Assembly: GCF_002895005.1 (NCBI RefSeq)
Contig: NZ_POWF01000001.1
Span: forward strand, 908,344-972,343
DNA from: Hanstruepera neustonica
GTDB taxonomy: Bacteria > Bacteroidota > Bacteroidia > Flavobacteriales > Flavobacteriaceae
Reading direction: 5' to 3'
Length of the DNA stretch: 64,000 nucleotides
In this document: positions 18,490 through 27,665 of the stretch, piece after piece
Position numbering within the stretch: position 1 is the first letter of the stretch
Layout: each line of letters starts with the position of its first letter
The notes under the pieces: model-generated
Told to the model about the DNA's origin: nothing
What the model saw: the letters and a program-made list of their open reading frames with translations, nothing else
Database searches by the model: none
Position numbers and translations under genes: made by a program

Positions 18490-19330
18490 ATTTTCCAAGT
18501 ATCCCTTTCCAACGGAGTTTGCGTATAAATTGACCTTGTTCTTTGGTGACCAATTGTTCCGTGTTGTTTCTTTTTGCTTTAAAATAACCTGCCATATAAT
18601 CTGTGAAAAGAGATAAGCTGCCTTTTTTGTATGCTAATTTTAAAGCTGAAATTAACGAAATAACAAAGCCATATCGCATCTTATACATGGCTTCACCTTG
18701 GAGATATTTAGCCGTTTTGGTGTAACTTTTTCCTGTAGGTTTTAAATGTTTTACCTGTAAGTTTTCGTTAGTTAGAATGGACCAGTTATAATATGTAGCC
18801 AAAAGTTCATCTATGGTATCCCAACCCATGGATGGCTTTAGTTTTCCAATTTGTAGAAAGCAATCCTTTCTATAAGCTTTAAGTGCACCGCGAATATGAT
18901 CCTTTCTGGTTAAGTTTTCAAGCACCCATGTTCCATTTTTTTCAATATAGCAAACCCCAGAAGCCATGCCTAGTTTTGGGTTGCTTTTAAAGTGAAATGC
19001 CAATTGTTCCAAATAATTACTCGGAAAAATTAAATCAGCGTCAAATTTACAGATTACATCATAGTCATTATCCAATGTTTCATAACCCGCATAAAAAGCG
19101 TTTATTATTTTACTTCCTGGTAAATGATGGTTTGATGAGGTGATATTTATCATTGATAACCAATTATGCTTGACCATAAATGATTCTACTATCGATTTTG
19201 TGTCATCGGTTGAATTGTCATTCACAACCACGACTTGTTTTGGCAGTAAAGTTTGGTTTGCCAAGGATTCTAATGTTTGACCAATAAAGGATGCTTCATT
19301 ATGGGCTGGTATGACAATATAGAAGTTCAA
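18482..19330 (-). CDS. Glycosyltransferase family 2
   Basis: A 282-residue GT2. It begins NFYIVIPAHNEASFIGQTLE, then VVVNDNSTDDTKSIVE, CKFDADLIFPSNYLE as the DxD-bearing strand, and a C-terminal helical region without clear membrane spans. The start is TTG at 19330, 3 bp after the methyltransferase stop; family N-termini (MKFYIVIPAHNEA) align exactly with it and no ATG exists nearby. It is last in a three-gene minus-strand cluster with a KAS III-like enzyme and a methyltransferase. Substrate unknown; the context suggests lipid or glycolipid modification. Confidence 0.85.
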   Translation of the reverse strand: MNFYIVIPAHNEASFIGQTLESLANQTLLPKQVVVVNDNSTDDTKSIVESFMVKHNWLSMINITSSNHHLPGSKIINAFYAGYETLDNDYDVICKFDADLIFPSNYLEQLAFHFKSNPKLGMASGVCYIEKNGTWVLENLTRKDHIRGALKAYRKDCFLQIGKLKPSMGWDTIDELLATYYNWSILTNENLQVKHLKPTGKSYTKTAKYLQGEAMYKMRYGFVISLISALKLAYKKGSLSLFTDYMAGYFKAKRNNTEQLVTKEQGQFIRKLRWKGILGKFS

Positions 19331-19333
19331 ACT

Positions 19334-19855
19334 TTAAACACGTTCTGCGTAAACAATATAATATCGAGGTGTAAACCAACGTAAGATAGGTCTTAAGCCT
19401 AATTTTTTGGTAGGGTTAGTCCATTTTTTCCTATCTATTATTTTCCAACCAGTTTTTTCAAGCAACCAGTCAAACTGCCAATCTTCGAACTCATGATAAT
19501 GTCTATCCCACATATCCGTTTTACTTCTGTAAGCTGGAGAAAACCATAGGCGTAATGGTACACTTGCAACGAGTTTATTTGCATTTATTGATTGTAAAAC
19601 GTTAAACGGCGAGAGTAAATGCTCAAATATTTCAAAAGCAGTGACGACATCGGCATCGGAATTTACAATAGTTGATGTATCCAAATCCAAATCTTCACCT
19701 TGAGTATTTTGGACATGATAGCTCATATTTTTCATGATTTTGGAGAAAGGGTTCTCGATACCTAAATCTAAAATTTTAGAGTCGGAAGAAATATGTTTTT
19801 TTAAAAATTCAGCCGTTATTTTAAACCGTTTATTTGGAAACGTATTTTCGTACAT
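19334..19855 (-). CDS. Class I SAM-dependent methyltransferase
   Basis: A short 173-residue Rossmann methyltransferase. Motif I is DSKILDLGIENPFSKIMK, divergent from the usual DxGxGxG; SDADVVTAFEIFEHLLSPFN is the motif II/III region typical of Methyltransf_11/23 proteins. The C-terminus has an aromatic, basic patch (WFTPRYYIVYAERV). The acceptor is unknown. It sits 27 bp after the KAS III-like gene and 3 bp before the glycosyltransferase, so all three are probably one operon. Confidence 0.78.
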   Translation of the reverse strand: MYENTFPNKRFKITAEFLKKHISSDSKILDLGIENPFSKIMKNMSYHVQNTQGEDLDLDTSTIVNSDADVVTAFEIFEHLLSPFNVLQSINANKLVASVPLRLWFSPAYRSKTDMWDRHYHEFEDWQFDWLLEKTGWKIIDRKKWTNPTKKLGLRPILRWFTPRYYIVYAERV

Positions 19856-19882
19856 GTAGCTTTTTCCACATTCGTGGAGAAA

Positions 19883-20941
19883 TTAATATTTATAAACCAT
19901 TGCGTTAATGTGCATTCCTGCACCCACACTGGCAAATATAATAACATCTCCTTTAGAAAAGCTTTGATTGGACATTTTTCCGTGTTTGATTAGGTCTAAA
20001 AGCGTAGGAACCGTTGCTACAGAGCTATTTCCATACTTTTGGATACTCATAGGCATAATACCTTCAGGAATGTCCGTATTATAGAGTTTATAGAAACGCT
20101 TTAAAATGGCTTCATCCATTTTTTCATTGGCCTGATGAATCAATATTTTTTTGACATCTTTGATATCAATGCCACTATTATCCAAGCAATTTTTCATGGC
20201 AAGCGGAACTTGACTCAATGCAAACTCATAGATTTTTCGACCATCCATTTTGATGTAGCGTGTGTCACGACAAAGTTTTTGGTTGTTTGAATTTCCGAAA
20301 TATAGGTAATAAGCTTCATCATAGGTGAAGCTGGCTGTTTCATGGGCTAAAATGCCATCATTACCTTCAGTTTCCTCAATAATGGTTGCTCCTGCGCCAT
20401 CGCTATAAATCATACTATCTCGGTCATGTTTGTCAACAACACGGGATAGTGCTTCCGCACCAATTACCAAACAACGTTTGGCAATTCCAGCTTTTATAAA
20501 CGCTTGCGCTTGAATGACACCTTCAATCCAACCAGGACAACCAAATAGAATGTCATAAGCAACACATTTTGGGTTTTTGATTCGTAAATTGTGTTTAATT
20601 CGTGACGCCAAGCAAGGAAGAATATCACTTTGAATGGTCCCATGAACGACATCGCCAAAATTGTGTGCAACAATAATATAATCCAAAGTCTCAGGATCAA
20701 TTTTGGCATCTGCAATAGCCTTTTCAGCTGCGAAGAAACCTAAATCTGAAGTATTGATATGATTATCGGCGTAGCGGCGTTCACCTATGCCAGTAATTGC
20801 CTTAAATTTTTCAATGATAACATTGTTATCATGTTTAAAATTACTTCCATCCGTATTCAAAAATTCATGTTGATGAAAGTCTTCGTTTTTTTCGATACTA
20901 CTGGGGATATAACTTCCTGTTCCTGTTATTTTTATGGCCAT
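19883..20941 (-). CDS. 3-oxoacyl-ACP synthase III-like ketosynthase
   Basis: A 352-residue thiolase-fold condensing enzyme of the FabH group. The active-site cysteine lies in YDILFGCPGWIEGVIQA, the histidine in ILIHQANEKMDEAIL and the asparagine in YGNSSVATVPTLL, so the Cys-His-Asn triad is intact. The C-terminal GDVIIFASVGAGMHINAMVY is standard. It is not next to fatty-acid genes (plsX, fabD, acpP), and the N-terminus carries a longer insertion than housekeeping FabH, so it may start a specialised acyl product. It leads the KAS III / methyltransferase / glycosyltransferase cluster. Confidence 0.9.
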   Translation of the reverse strand: MAIKITGTGSYIPSSIEKNEDFHQHEFLNTDGSNFKHDNNVIIEKFKAITGIGERRYADNHINTSDLGFFAAEKAIADAKIDPETLDYIIVAHNFGDVVHGTIQSDILPCLASRIKHNLRIKNPKCVAYDILFGCPGWIEGVIQAQAFIKAGIAKRCLVIGAEALSRVVDKHDRDSMIYSDGAGATIIEETEGNDGILAHETASFTYDEAYYLYFGNSNNQKLCRDTRYIKMDGRKIYEFALSQVPLAMKNCLDNSGIDIKDVKKILIHQANEKMDEAILKRFYKLYNTDIPEGIMPMSIQKYGNSSVATVPTLLDLIKHGKMSNQSFSKGDVIIFASVGAGMHINAMVYKY

Positions 20942-21081
20942 ATTATCTGCTATTAATCAATTGCCTTATTACGAAACTAATCAATTATAAACGAAGTTGT
21001 TTCACATATTGTATTTATCCTCTAATTTTTATGATATTCATAAAAAAGAGCATATTTATTTTTTGTATTAGCATAAAAAAA

Positions 21082-21099
21082 GCCTTCAAATGTGAAGGC
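21082..21099 (-). terminator. Rho-independent terminator after gcvP
   Basis: A 7-bp GC-rich stem GCCTTCA / TGAAGGC around AATG. On the minus strand it is followed by a run of Ts. It lies 30 bp beyond the gcvP stop. The rest of the 187-bp gap (20942-21128) shows nothing else recognisable. Confidence 0.8.
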
Positions 21100-21128
21100 C
21101 TTAATGTTAATGATTTATATGCGTAGAA

Positions 21129-23978
21129 TTACGCTTCCATATATTCTTCAATTGGTGCACAGGTACAAATAAGGTTTCTATCACCATAAGCATCGTCAAC
21201 ACGTCTTACTGAAGGCCAAAACTTATTGTCTCGTACATAATCCAATGGGAATGCTGCTTTTTCTCTAGAATAAGGCATGAGCCATTCGTCTGATGTAATC
21301 ATGTCCAAGGTATGTGGTGCATTCTTAAGTACATTATTGACATCATCTTTTGAGGCTTCATCAATCTCTTTTTTGATAGAAATCATGGCATCACAAAAGC
21401 GGTCCATTTCTGCTTTGCTTTCACTTTCCGTAGGTTCTATCATTAGCGTCCCTGCAACTGGAAATGATACCGTAGGCGCGTGGAATCCATAATCCATTAG
21501 GCGCTTCGCAATATCCGTTACTTCAATGCCATTGGCTTTAAATGGACGGCAATCAACAATCATTTCGTGTGCTGCTCTGCCCATTTCACCCGAATATAAG
21601 GTATCAAAATGCCCTTGCAATCGCGTCTTAATGTAATTGGCATTTAAAATGGCAATTTTTGTTGCATCCGTAACTCCTTGGGAACCTAACATTTTTATAT
21701 ATCCATAGGATATCAAGCAAACCAATGAAGATCCAAATGGTGCCGCAGAAATAGCAGTTATTGCCTGATCACCTCCTGTTTTTACAACAGGATTTCCAGG
21801 TAAAAACGGTGCTAATTGTTTAGCTACACAAATTGGTCCTACACCAGGTCCGCCACCACCATGAGGAATAGCAAAGGTTTTATGTAAGTTTAAGTGACAA
21901 ACATCAGCTCCAATATTTCCTGGGTTGGTCAAACCAACTTGAGCATTCATATTAGCCCCATCCATATATACCTGCCCACCATTGTCATGAATGATTTTTG
22001 TGATTTCTTTGATAGCAGATTCATAAACCCCATGGGTAGATGGATAGGTTACCATCAAACATGATAAATTGTCTTTATGCAATTCGGCTTTTTCACGTAA
22101 GTCATCAACATCAATATTTCCTTTTTCGGTTGATTTTGTGACTACTACTTTCATGCCTGCCATTACGGCACTTGCAGGATTGGTACCATGAGCAGATGAC
22201 GGAATTAAGCATATATTTCTATGATGATCACCACGAGATTCATGATAGGCTTTAATGACCATTAATCCAGCGAATTCCCCTTGTGCGCCTGAATTCGGTT
22301 GTAGTGATGTAGCAGCAAAACCAGTTATTTCAGTTAATTGGTCTTCTAGTTCTTTTAAAACTGTTAAATACCCTTTGGCTTGCTTGGCAGGAACAAATGG
22401 ATGCACATTGGCCCATTTAAATATACTCAATGGTAACATTTCTGCTGCGGCATTTAATTTCATGGTACAAGACCCAAGTGAAATCATAGAGTGATTTAAT
22501 GATAAATCTTTACGTTCTAACTTCTTAATGTAGCGCATTAACTCTGTTTCCGAATGGTAGGAATTAAAAACAGTTTCAGTTAAGAAATCAGATTGTCTCT
22601 GTAAATTTTCAGAAATGGCATTAGCTGATGGGATTTCATCAATTGTAAAGGCTTCTTTATTGGCAATTTCAGAAAATACTAAAATGAGATAATTTAAATC
22701 ACGAACCGTTGTGGTTTCATTAATCGAAATAGATACGGTTTCTTCATCAGGATAATAGAAGTTTACCTTTTTTTCTTTGGCTATCTTTTTGACTTTTTTA
22801 GCGTCCGTTTTAATTTGAAGCGTATCAAAATATTCAGAATTAACTTGATCAAATCCCAATTTCTTTAGGGATTCAGAAAGCAAAACAGCCGTACTGTGAA
22901 CGTTGTTAGCGATAAATTGAAGCCCCTTAGGACCATGATATACGGCATACATTCCGGCCATAACAGCTAGAAGTACTTGTGCTGTACAAATATTTGATGT
23001 TGCCTTATCACGCTTAATATGTTGCTCGCGGGTCTGAAGCGCCATGCGTAAAGCACGGTTTCCATTGGCGTCTTTGGTAACACCAATAATACGACCTGGA
23101 ATATCTCTTTTGTAAGCTTCCTTTGTTGCGAAAAATGCTGCGTGCGGTCCGCCATATCCCATAGGGATTCCAAAGCGTTGAGTCGTTCCAACTACAACAT
23201 CGGCACCAAATTTACCTGGAGCCTCTAATTTCACTAAACTTAAAATATCTGCAGCCACTGCCACTTTAATGTTGGCATTATTGGCACGCTCTATAAATGA
23301 TTTAATATCGGTTATTTGACCTAATTTTCCTGGATATTGCAAAATGGCTCCGAAGAAATCCGAAGAAAAGTCAAAATCACTTTCCGGACCAACAACTAGT
23401 TCAATGCCAACTGGAATCGCGCGAGTTTTTAGAATCGATAGGGTTTGTGGTAAAATATATTCCGAAACAAAAAACTTATTAACGTTAGCTTTCTTCTGAT
23501 CACGATCACGTACAGCATATAATAAACTCATGGCTTCTGCTGCAGCGGTACTTTCATCAAGTAGCGACGCATTGGCCAATTCCATACCAGTCAAATCGGT
23601 AATCATGGTTTGGAAATTTAGCAAAGCTTCCAGTCTCCCTTGCGCAATTTCAGCCTGATATGGTGTATAAGCAGTATACCATCCTGGGTTTTCCAAAATA
23701 TTTCTTTGAATAACTGCTGGTAAAATAGTTGGATGATAACCTAATCCAATATAGGTTTTATAAACTTTATTCTTTTTAGATAGATTGTGAATGTGAACCA
23801 AGTATTCTTGTTCGCTCATTGGAGCTTCCAAGTTAAGCGGTTTTTTAAGCTTAATATCATCAGGAATGGTTTCATAAATCAGTTGATCTATGGAGTCCAC
23901 ACCAATGGTTTTAAGCATTTGAATTTGGTCTTCTTCTCTTGGACCAATATGGCGTTGTGCGAAAGCCGTTGTATTCAT
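21129..23978 (-). CDS. gcvP: Glycine dehydrogenase (decarboxylating), P protein
   Basis: GcvP decarboxylates glycine and passes the aminomethyl group to lipoylated H protein in the glycine cleavage system. The 949-residue single-chain form (both halves fused) is present: N-terminal [52 protein letters not shown], then the C-terminal half with [28 protein letters not shown], and the PLP lysine in [18 protein letters not shown]. No gcvT or gcvH is adjacent, as is usual in Flavobacteriaceae. It is transcribed alone and has its own terminator; no glycine riboswitch is recognisable upstream. Confidence 0.97.
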   Translation of the reverse strand: MNTTAFAQRHIGPREEDQIQMLKTIGVDSIDQLIYETIPDDIKLKKPLNLEAPMSEQEYLVHIHNLSKKNKVYKTYIGLGYHPTILPAVIQRNILENPGWYTAYTPYQAEIAQGRLEALLNFQTMITDLTGMELANASLLDESTAAAEAMSLLYAVRDRDQKKANVNKFFVSEYILPQTLSILKTRAIPVGIELVVGPESDFDFSSDFFGAILQYPGKLGQITDIKSFIERANNANIKVAVAADILSLVKLEAPGKFGADVVVGTTQRFGIPMGYGGPHAAFFATKEAYKRDIPGRIIGVTKDANGNRALRMALQTREQHIKRDKATSNICTAQVLLAVMAGMYAVYHGPKGLQFIANNVHSTAVLLSESLKKLGFDQVNSEYFDTLQIKTDAKKVKKIAKEKKVNFYYPDEETVSISINETTTVRDLNYLILVFSEIANKEAFTIDEIPSANAISENLQRQSDFLTETVFNSYHSETELMRYIKKLERKDLSLNHSMISLGSCTMKLNAAAEMLPLSIFKWANVHPFVPAKQAKGYLTVLKELEDQLTEITGFAATSLQPNSGAQGEFAGLMVIKAYHESRGDHHRNICLIPSSAHGTNPASAVMAGMKVVVTKSTEKGNIDVDDLREKAELHKDNLSCLMVTYPSTHGVYESAIKEITKIIHDNGGQVYMDGANMNAQVGLTNPGNIGADVCHLNLHKTFAIPHGGGGPGVGPICVAKQLAPFLPGNPVVKTGGDQAITAISAAPFGSSLVCLISYGYIKMLGSQGVTDATKIAILNANYIKTRLQGHFDTLYSGEMGRAAHEMIVDCRPFKANGIEVTDIAKRLMDYGFHAPTVSFPVAGTLMIEPTESESKAEMDRFCDAMISIKKEIDEASKDDVNNVLKNAPHTLDMITSDEWLMPYSREKAAFPLDYVRDNKFWPSVRRVDDAYGDRNLICTCAPIEEYMEA

Positions 23979-24003
23979 TACAAGTTGTGTTGAATTTGAT
24001 GCG

Positions 24004-24011
24004 CAAAATTA
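24004..24011 (-). promoter_or_regulatory. -7 promoter element before gcvP
   Basis: The minus strand reads TAATTTTG (TAnnTTTG), 25 bp before the gcvP ATG at 23978. No TTG is found at -33 spacing. Confidence 0.4.
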
Positions 24012-24085
24012 CGGAATAATTCACGTTAAAATGTTAATGAAAATGAAAGTTTTTAACCAATTAATCGGTTTATTAACACTTTGCG

Positions 24086-24093
24086 TATTTTTG
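24086..24093 (+). promoter_or_regulatory. -7 promoter element directly before the polytopic membrane protein
   Basis: TATTTTTG matches TAnnTTTG but ends only 4 bp before the ATG at 24098. If it is real, the transcript would start at or next to the start codon (leaderless). Confidence 0.35.
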
Positions 24094-24097
24094 TGTT

Positions 24098-24931
24098 ATG
24101 CGGTTGTTTAAAAATGTTTTTGATTTTTATTTGAATAGCAGTATTCATGTGGCTTTGTCGGTGTACGCGCTTTCATGGATTACCCTAATGGAATATCAGA
24201 TTGATTACGATGAAAATATCCTGTATTTCAACTTTTTTGCCACTATCACAGGTTATAATTTTGTAAAGTTCTTCGGACTTGCCAAATTCCACCACCGCAG
24301 TCTCGCCAATTGGTTGAAAATTATCCAAATATTTTCTTTGATTTGTTTTTTGGCGCTCTGCTATTATGCATTCAAACTGGAGCTTAAAACGTTATTGTGG
24401 ATTGTTGCTTTTGGAGCGATAACATTTTTGTATGCCATTCCATTTTTACCTAAACACTATTTCTTGGATAAACAACATAATTTAAGAAGTGTCAGTGGCT
24501 TGAAAGTCTATGTGATAGCTATTGTATGGTCTGGTGTGACCGTTTTTTTGCCTTTGTTAAACAATGATTATGATATAGAATTTAACGTGGTGATTACCTC
24601 AATTCAAATAGCCTTGTTTGTGGTCGTATTAATGTTGCCATTTGAGATTCGAGATATGAAGTATGATAGTCTTAAATTGGCAACCATACCGCAACAGATT
24701 GGTGTCAAAAAAACTAAAATTATTGGTGCTTTAATTTTGATGGTATTTTTCTTGTTAGAATATTTCAAGGATGATATTGATAGCAATAACTTATTGGCTA
24801 TTCTTATGATCACAATAATTACAATGTTATTTCTTGTGTTTTCTCGAGAGAATCAAGGTAAGTATTACAGTGCGTTTTGGGTAGAAGGCATACCCGTTTT
24901 TTGGCTGGTACTTCTAAAGCTGCTTGGTTAA
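24098..24931 (+). CDS. Polytopic membrane protein, possibly UbiA-like
   Basis: A 277-residue protein with about eight hydrophobic segments, including TLLWIVAFGAITFLYAIPFL, VYVIAIVWSGVTVFLPLL, IQIALFVVVLMLPFEIRDM and LLAILMITIITMLFLVF. Conserved in Flavobacteriaceae. The fold and the LPFEIRDMKYDSLKLATIPQ stretch recall the second Asp-rich region of UbiA prenyltransferases (here EIRDMKYD), but the first NDxxD motif is not visible, so catalysis is doubtful. It is monocistronic between gcvP and a convergent small gene, whose end it overlaps by 18 bp. Confidence 0.75.
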   Translation: MRLFKNVFDFYLNSSIHVALSVYALSWITLMEYQIDYDENILYFNFFATITGYNFVKFFGLAKFHHRSLANWLKIIQIFSLICFLALCYYAFKLELKTLLWIVAFGAITFLYAIPFLPKHYFLDKQHNLRSVSGLKVYVIAIVWSGVTVFLPLLNNDYDIEFNVVITSIQIALFVVVLMLPFEIRDMKYDSLKLATIPQQIGVKKTKIIGALILMVFFLLEYFKDDIDSNNLLAILMITIITMLFLVFSRENQGKYYSAFWVEGIPVFWLVLLKLLG

Positions 24932-25177
24932 TTCTTTTTCAAATTCTTTTTTTAGCGCTTCACGTTCGCCATTTTTAAGACATTCAACGTTGGATTTTTT
25001 AACCGTTGAAGTTAGTTTTTTGTTTTGTCTAACATAGGCTCTGGTGATTTTACACCAGGTGTAGCGTAAATTCAGTTTGATTTTTTCCCAAAGTGTAGCC
25101 TCATTGTATTGTGATTTATCACAAATATGTTGTGCTTCATCACATGAAATAAACAAAAACGATTGCTTTTCTTTCAT
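24914..25177 (-). CDS. Small ZAS-like anti-sigma candidate, 87 aa
   Basis: A small cytoplasmic protein encoded 4 bp downstream of an ECF sigma gene. The N-terminal half, FISCDEAQHICDKSQYNEAT followed by LWEKIKLNLRYTWCKITRAY, aligns by eye with the family of short flavobacterial proteins that carry a ZAS-type zinc motif (C...HxxxCxxC). Here the expected His is Arg/Tyr and the last Cys is Thr, so the zinc site looks incomplete. The C-terminus is a charged helix. Small proteins of this type are sometimes annotated as glycine dehydrogenase; I see no such similarity. A role in holding the neighbouring sigma factor is inference from position and pattern. Confidence 0.65.
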   Translation of the reverse strand: MKEKQSFLFISCDEAQHICDKSQYNEATLWEKIKLNLRYTWCKITRAYVRQNKKLTSTVKKSNVECLKNGEREALKKEFEKELTKQL

Positions 25178-25181
25178 TGTA

Positions 25182-25733
25182 TTAAAACCAATTTTTTTCC
25201 ATACACTCTGCCATGGCTGTTCGTGCCCTATGAATAATAACCCAAAGGTTAGACGCAGTAATGTTTAATTCATTACATATTGTTTCTGTATCCAATCCTT
25301 CTATGGTTTTCATTTTAAAAACATCTGCCTGTTTGGTCGGTAGCTTATCTAAACAAGTATAAATGGCTTCCCCTAACTCATCATTCACCATGGTGTCTTC
25401 AGCTGTTTTATCAAAAGGATCTGCAACACGCTCCTCTAACCAGCTGCCTTCTTCCTCGTCATTATTAAAGTCCATACGGACCTCTGCTTTTCCTTTTTTG
25501 GAATTGATTTTCCGATAATGGTCAATAATTTTTCTTTTGAGAATTGAAATCAACCAGGTACGTTCACTAGCTTCCCCTTTGAAGTTTTTCATGGACTTTA
25601 AACTGGCTACAAAGGTGTCTTGAACCAAATCTTTAGCCATTTCTCGATCATTGACGCGGGAAATGGTATAATTGAACAGGTAATCCGAGTACCGATCAAT
25701 CCATTTTTCTGGTTCAATAGTGTGTTTTGGCAT
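25182..25733 (-). CDS. ECF-type RNA polymerase sigma factor
   Basis: A 183-residue sigma-70 family protein. Region 2: YSDYLFNYTISRVNDREMAK then DLVQDTFVASLKSMKNFKG and RTWLISILKRKIIDHYRK. Region 4: LPTKQADVFKMKTIEGLDT and ICNELNITASNLWVIIHRAR. The linker is long and acidic (DFNNDEEEGSWLEE), a feature of this flavobacterial subgroup whose region 4 reads SNLWVIIHRAR rather than GTVKSRLxRAR. It is followed 4 bp later by the small ZAS-like gene. Upstream lies the DoxX/DUF2071 operon, 33 bp away, so it could be co-transcribed with it. Confidence 0.92.
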   Translation of the reverse strand: MPKHTIEPEKWIDRYSDYLFNYTISRVNDREMAKDLVQDTFVASLKSMKNFKGEASERTWLISILKRKIIDHYRKINSKKGKAEVRMDFNNDEEEGSWLEERVADPFDKTAEDTMVNDELGEAIYTCLDKLPTKQADVFKMKTIEGLDTETICNELNITASNLWVIIHRARTAMAECMEKNWF

Positions 25734-25766
25734 TTTTGTTTCTCTAGCAATTTTATCAAAAATAAG

Positions 25767-26171
25767 CTAAAATTTATTAAAATAATAGGATAACAGAAAG
25801 ACGCCAGAAAAATATATCCATAGTAATACAAATAAAATATGTACATAAGTTTCAAAAGTCTTGCCTTTCCACAGTTTGGTCGAGTAAACAAAAACTTGAA
25901 ATAGTAATCGTATCATCCAAAACATTCCTAACCCCAACGTTATTTTTTTACCTAATGAAGTAGTTGTTAGCTCCAAGGCAGAAGAAATACATAATAATCC
26001 CATCAAGCCGACAGTTAAGGCTATGAAGAATGTATGTGTTCGCATCATTTGGTTATTAATTAAACTCAAATGTTTTAGCTCTTTATTCCAATTAAAATAC
26101 TTTGGAAAAACAACGTGAATGCAAGCTAATACTAGCATAAGGTAACCGGCTATTTTTATATGAATTATCAT
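25767..26171 (-). CDS. Small four-helix membrane protein
   Basis: A 134-residue integral membrane protein with about four helices: IHIKIAGYLMLVLACIHVVF, HTFFIALTVGLMGLLCISSA, ITLGLGMFWMIRLLFQVFVY and VHILFVLLWIYFSGVFLLSY. No domain is recognised. The ATG at 26171 begins MIIHIKIAGYLM; a longer frame to 26231 would run into the methyltransferase gene and adds a non-hydrophobic tail. It follows that gene by 10 bp and appears to be the fourth gene of the DoxX / DUF2071 / methyltransferase operon. Confidence 0.75.
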   Translation of the reverse strand: MIIHIKIAGYLMLVLACIHVVFPKYFNWNKELKHLSLINNQMMRTHTFFIALTVGLMGLLCISSALELTTTSLGKKITLGLGMFWMIRLLFQVFVYSTKLWKGKTFETYVHILFVLLWIYFSGVFLLSYYFNKF

Positions 26172-26181
26172 AGTGTGTTTA

Positions 26182-26934
26182 TTAAGATTGGTAGTTGAAT
26201 ACTGACATAAACTGCGTGAACTTTGTCTCATTGAATGTTTTTAATCCAGCAGCTTTAAAAGCTTTTTTCCAATGATTTTTTGAAAAGAAATGTGTAAACC
26301 CAACAGAGAATGCCAAAAAGTTAGGGAGGTCTCGTAAGTGTTCTACCATAATGACTTTTCCGTTCGGTTTGCAAACTCTGTGACACTCCTTCAGAAATTG
26401 AACTTTCTCATCAAAAGAACGAATTTCATGCGCTGCTGAAAGTAGAAAAACATAATCAACCGAATCGGTTTTTAGCGGCATGTGATTGGTTTTTATTTGT
26501 AAGGTGTTAGGATAGGTTAAGCTTACTTTTCTAGCTCTAACAATTGCTGGCTCTGTGTGTTGTTCAGAATTATAAAAATCAAATACCTGAAGTTTTGATT
26601 TGGGAAACTTTTTTTTCAGAATATAACTGGTTTCATCAAAACCTGCGTTGATATTTACCATTAGTTTTTTTTCTAAATCTTCAAGTTGTAAAGGCTTTAA
26701 CCAATCAAAATTATAGTAACCTGAAAAATCATATACGTAAGCCGAAACTATCAGTGGCATTAATAATCCATATAAAAATAGACCTATGATTACCCATAAT
26801 AGTAATTGTGACCATTGAAAATAAAAATGACTTAATATGATAACCAATAGTATCGTAAGTCCTATAACATAAAAATGCCTGTTAAAGCTTAAAATGTTCA
26901 GGACGCCTTGAAATTGTCTTCGTTTTGTTTCCAT
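26182..26934 (-). CDS. Membrane-associated class I SAM-dependent methyltransferase
   Basis: A 250-residue protein with two N-terminal membrane helices (FYVIGLTILLVIILSHFYF and LLLWVIIGLFLYGLLMPLIV) followed by a Rossmann methyltransferase domain: LMVNINAGFDETSYILKK as motif I in divergent form, KTDSVDYVFLLSAAHEIRSF, and CHRVCKPNGKVIMVEHLRDL, the Methyltransf_11-type post-motif. Its active site would face the cytoplasm near the membrane, which suggests a lipid or quinone-like acceptor (inference). It overlaps the DUF2071 gene by 37 bp, a strong sign of one operon. Confidence 0.85.
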   Translation of the reverse strand: METKRRQFQGVLNILSFNRHFYVIGLTILLVIILSHFYFQWSQLLLWVIIGLFLYGLLMPLIVSAYVYDFSGYYNFDWLKPLQLEDLEKKLMVNINAGFDETSYILKKKFPKSKLQVFDFYNSEQHTEPAIVRARKVSLTYPNTLQIKTNHMPLKTDSVDYVFLLSAAHEIRSFDEKVQFLKECHRVCKPNGKVIMVEHLRDLPNFLAFSVGFTHFFSKNHWKKAFKAAGLKTFNETKFTQFMSVFNYQS

Positions 26935-27665
26935 AATTCTTTTCTTCCTTTTTTCCAGTAATATGGTATGTGTTCAATGATAAATGCGTTTGCTAGTTTG
27001 TGGTTTTTTAATTTTAGATTGGTGATGAACTCAAAGTTATAATCAATGACTTTTAGTGGTTTTGGTTTCCAATTCTGTCTTACGCCTTCAATGATTAAGA
27101 CTTCTTTTTTGTCTTCATTATAAGTAAATGTAAAGGGTAGTGGTCCAGCAAATCGACGCGCCTCTTTCCAGTTTAAAAATGGTGAATTTTTAGGTAAACT
27201 AACCGCTTCATTATCTTTACTATAATTGATTTTAAAATTTGATTTTTTAGAGGTAATATCAACATGGTTATTTTTGTGTGTTTTTGTAATATCAGTAGTT
27301 GTGTAGTTGTAATGGGTGAACATGTTACCCATAAAAGCCATTTTTTTCTTATTGGTTTCTGACTTTATAATGTACAATCCACGTAAACGCTTTCCTTGAT
27401 TTGTAGTGTAACGAACAAAAATTCGGTAGCCTATTAAGAAAAAATCATTGCCTAAAAACTTTGGAAATCCTTTAGGTCGTAAATTTTTGGTTTGCACCAT
27501 AGCGACAGCTACAAAAGCCCGTGTATCTTGAAATGTATCTAACTGTAAACAATCAGGAATTAAGGACTCCAACTGTTCTTTTGGAACAGCAAATGTCAAT
27601 ACAACCGAGCTTTCAAAAAAGGCTTCTACACCAAAAGGGTGATTTTTAAGATTTGATAAGTTCAT
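26898..27665 (-). CDS. DUF2071 domain-containing protein
   Basis: A 255-residue member of DUF2071 (COG3361-like). Seen: FESSVVLTFAVPKEQLESLI followed by PDCLQLDTFQDTRAFVAVAM, FLIGYRIFVRYTTNQGKRLR and RGLYIIKSETNKKKM. The fold is related to acetoacetate decarboxylase-like barrels, but no catalytic lysine is evident and function is unknown. The ATG at 27665 (MNLSNLKNHPFG) is preferred to 27707 because the latter would extend the overlap with the DoxX gene to 62 bp; with 27665 the overlap is 20 bp. Its overlaps with both neighbours place it firmly in the GbsR-linked operon. Confidence 0.85.
   Translation of the reverse strand: MNLSNLKNHPFGVEAFFESSVVLTFAVPKEQLESLIPDCLQLDTFQDTRAFVAVAMVQTKNLRPKGFPKFLGNDFFLIGYRIFVRYTTNQGKRLRGLYIIKSETNKKKMAFMGNMFTHYNYTTTDITKTHKNNHVDITSKKSNFKINYSKDNEAVSLPKNSPFLNWKEARRFAGPLPFTFTYNEDKKEVLIIEGVRQNWKPKPLKVIDYNFEFITNLKLKNHKLANAFIIEHIPYYWKKGRKELWKQNEDNFKAS

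Noticed and set aside
23979-24097. Glycine riboswitch before gcvP
   Set aside because: The 119-bp gap is AT-rich, has no stable paired region or the conserved glycine aptamer bulges, and is shared with the divergent gene.
24914-25177. Annotation of the 87-aa gene as glycine dehydrogenase
   Set aside because: The real gcvP lies 1 kb away and the small protein shares none of its motifs; the sequence and position fit a small anti-sigma-type protein.
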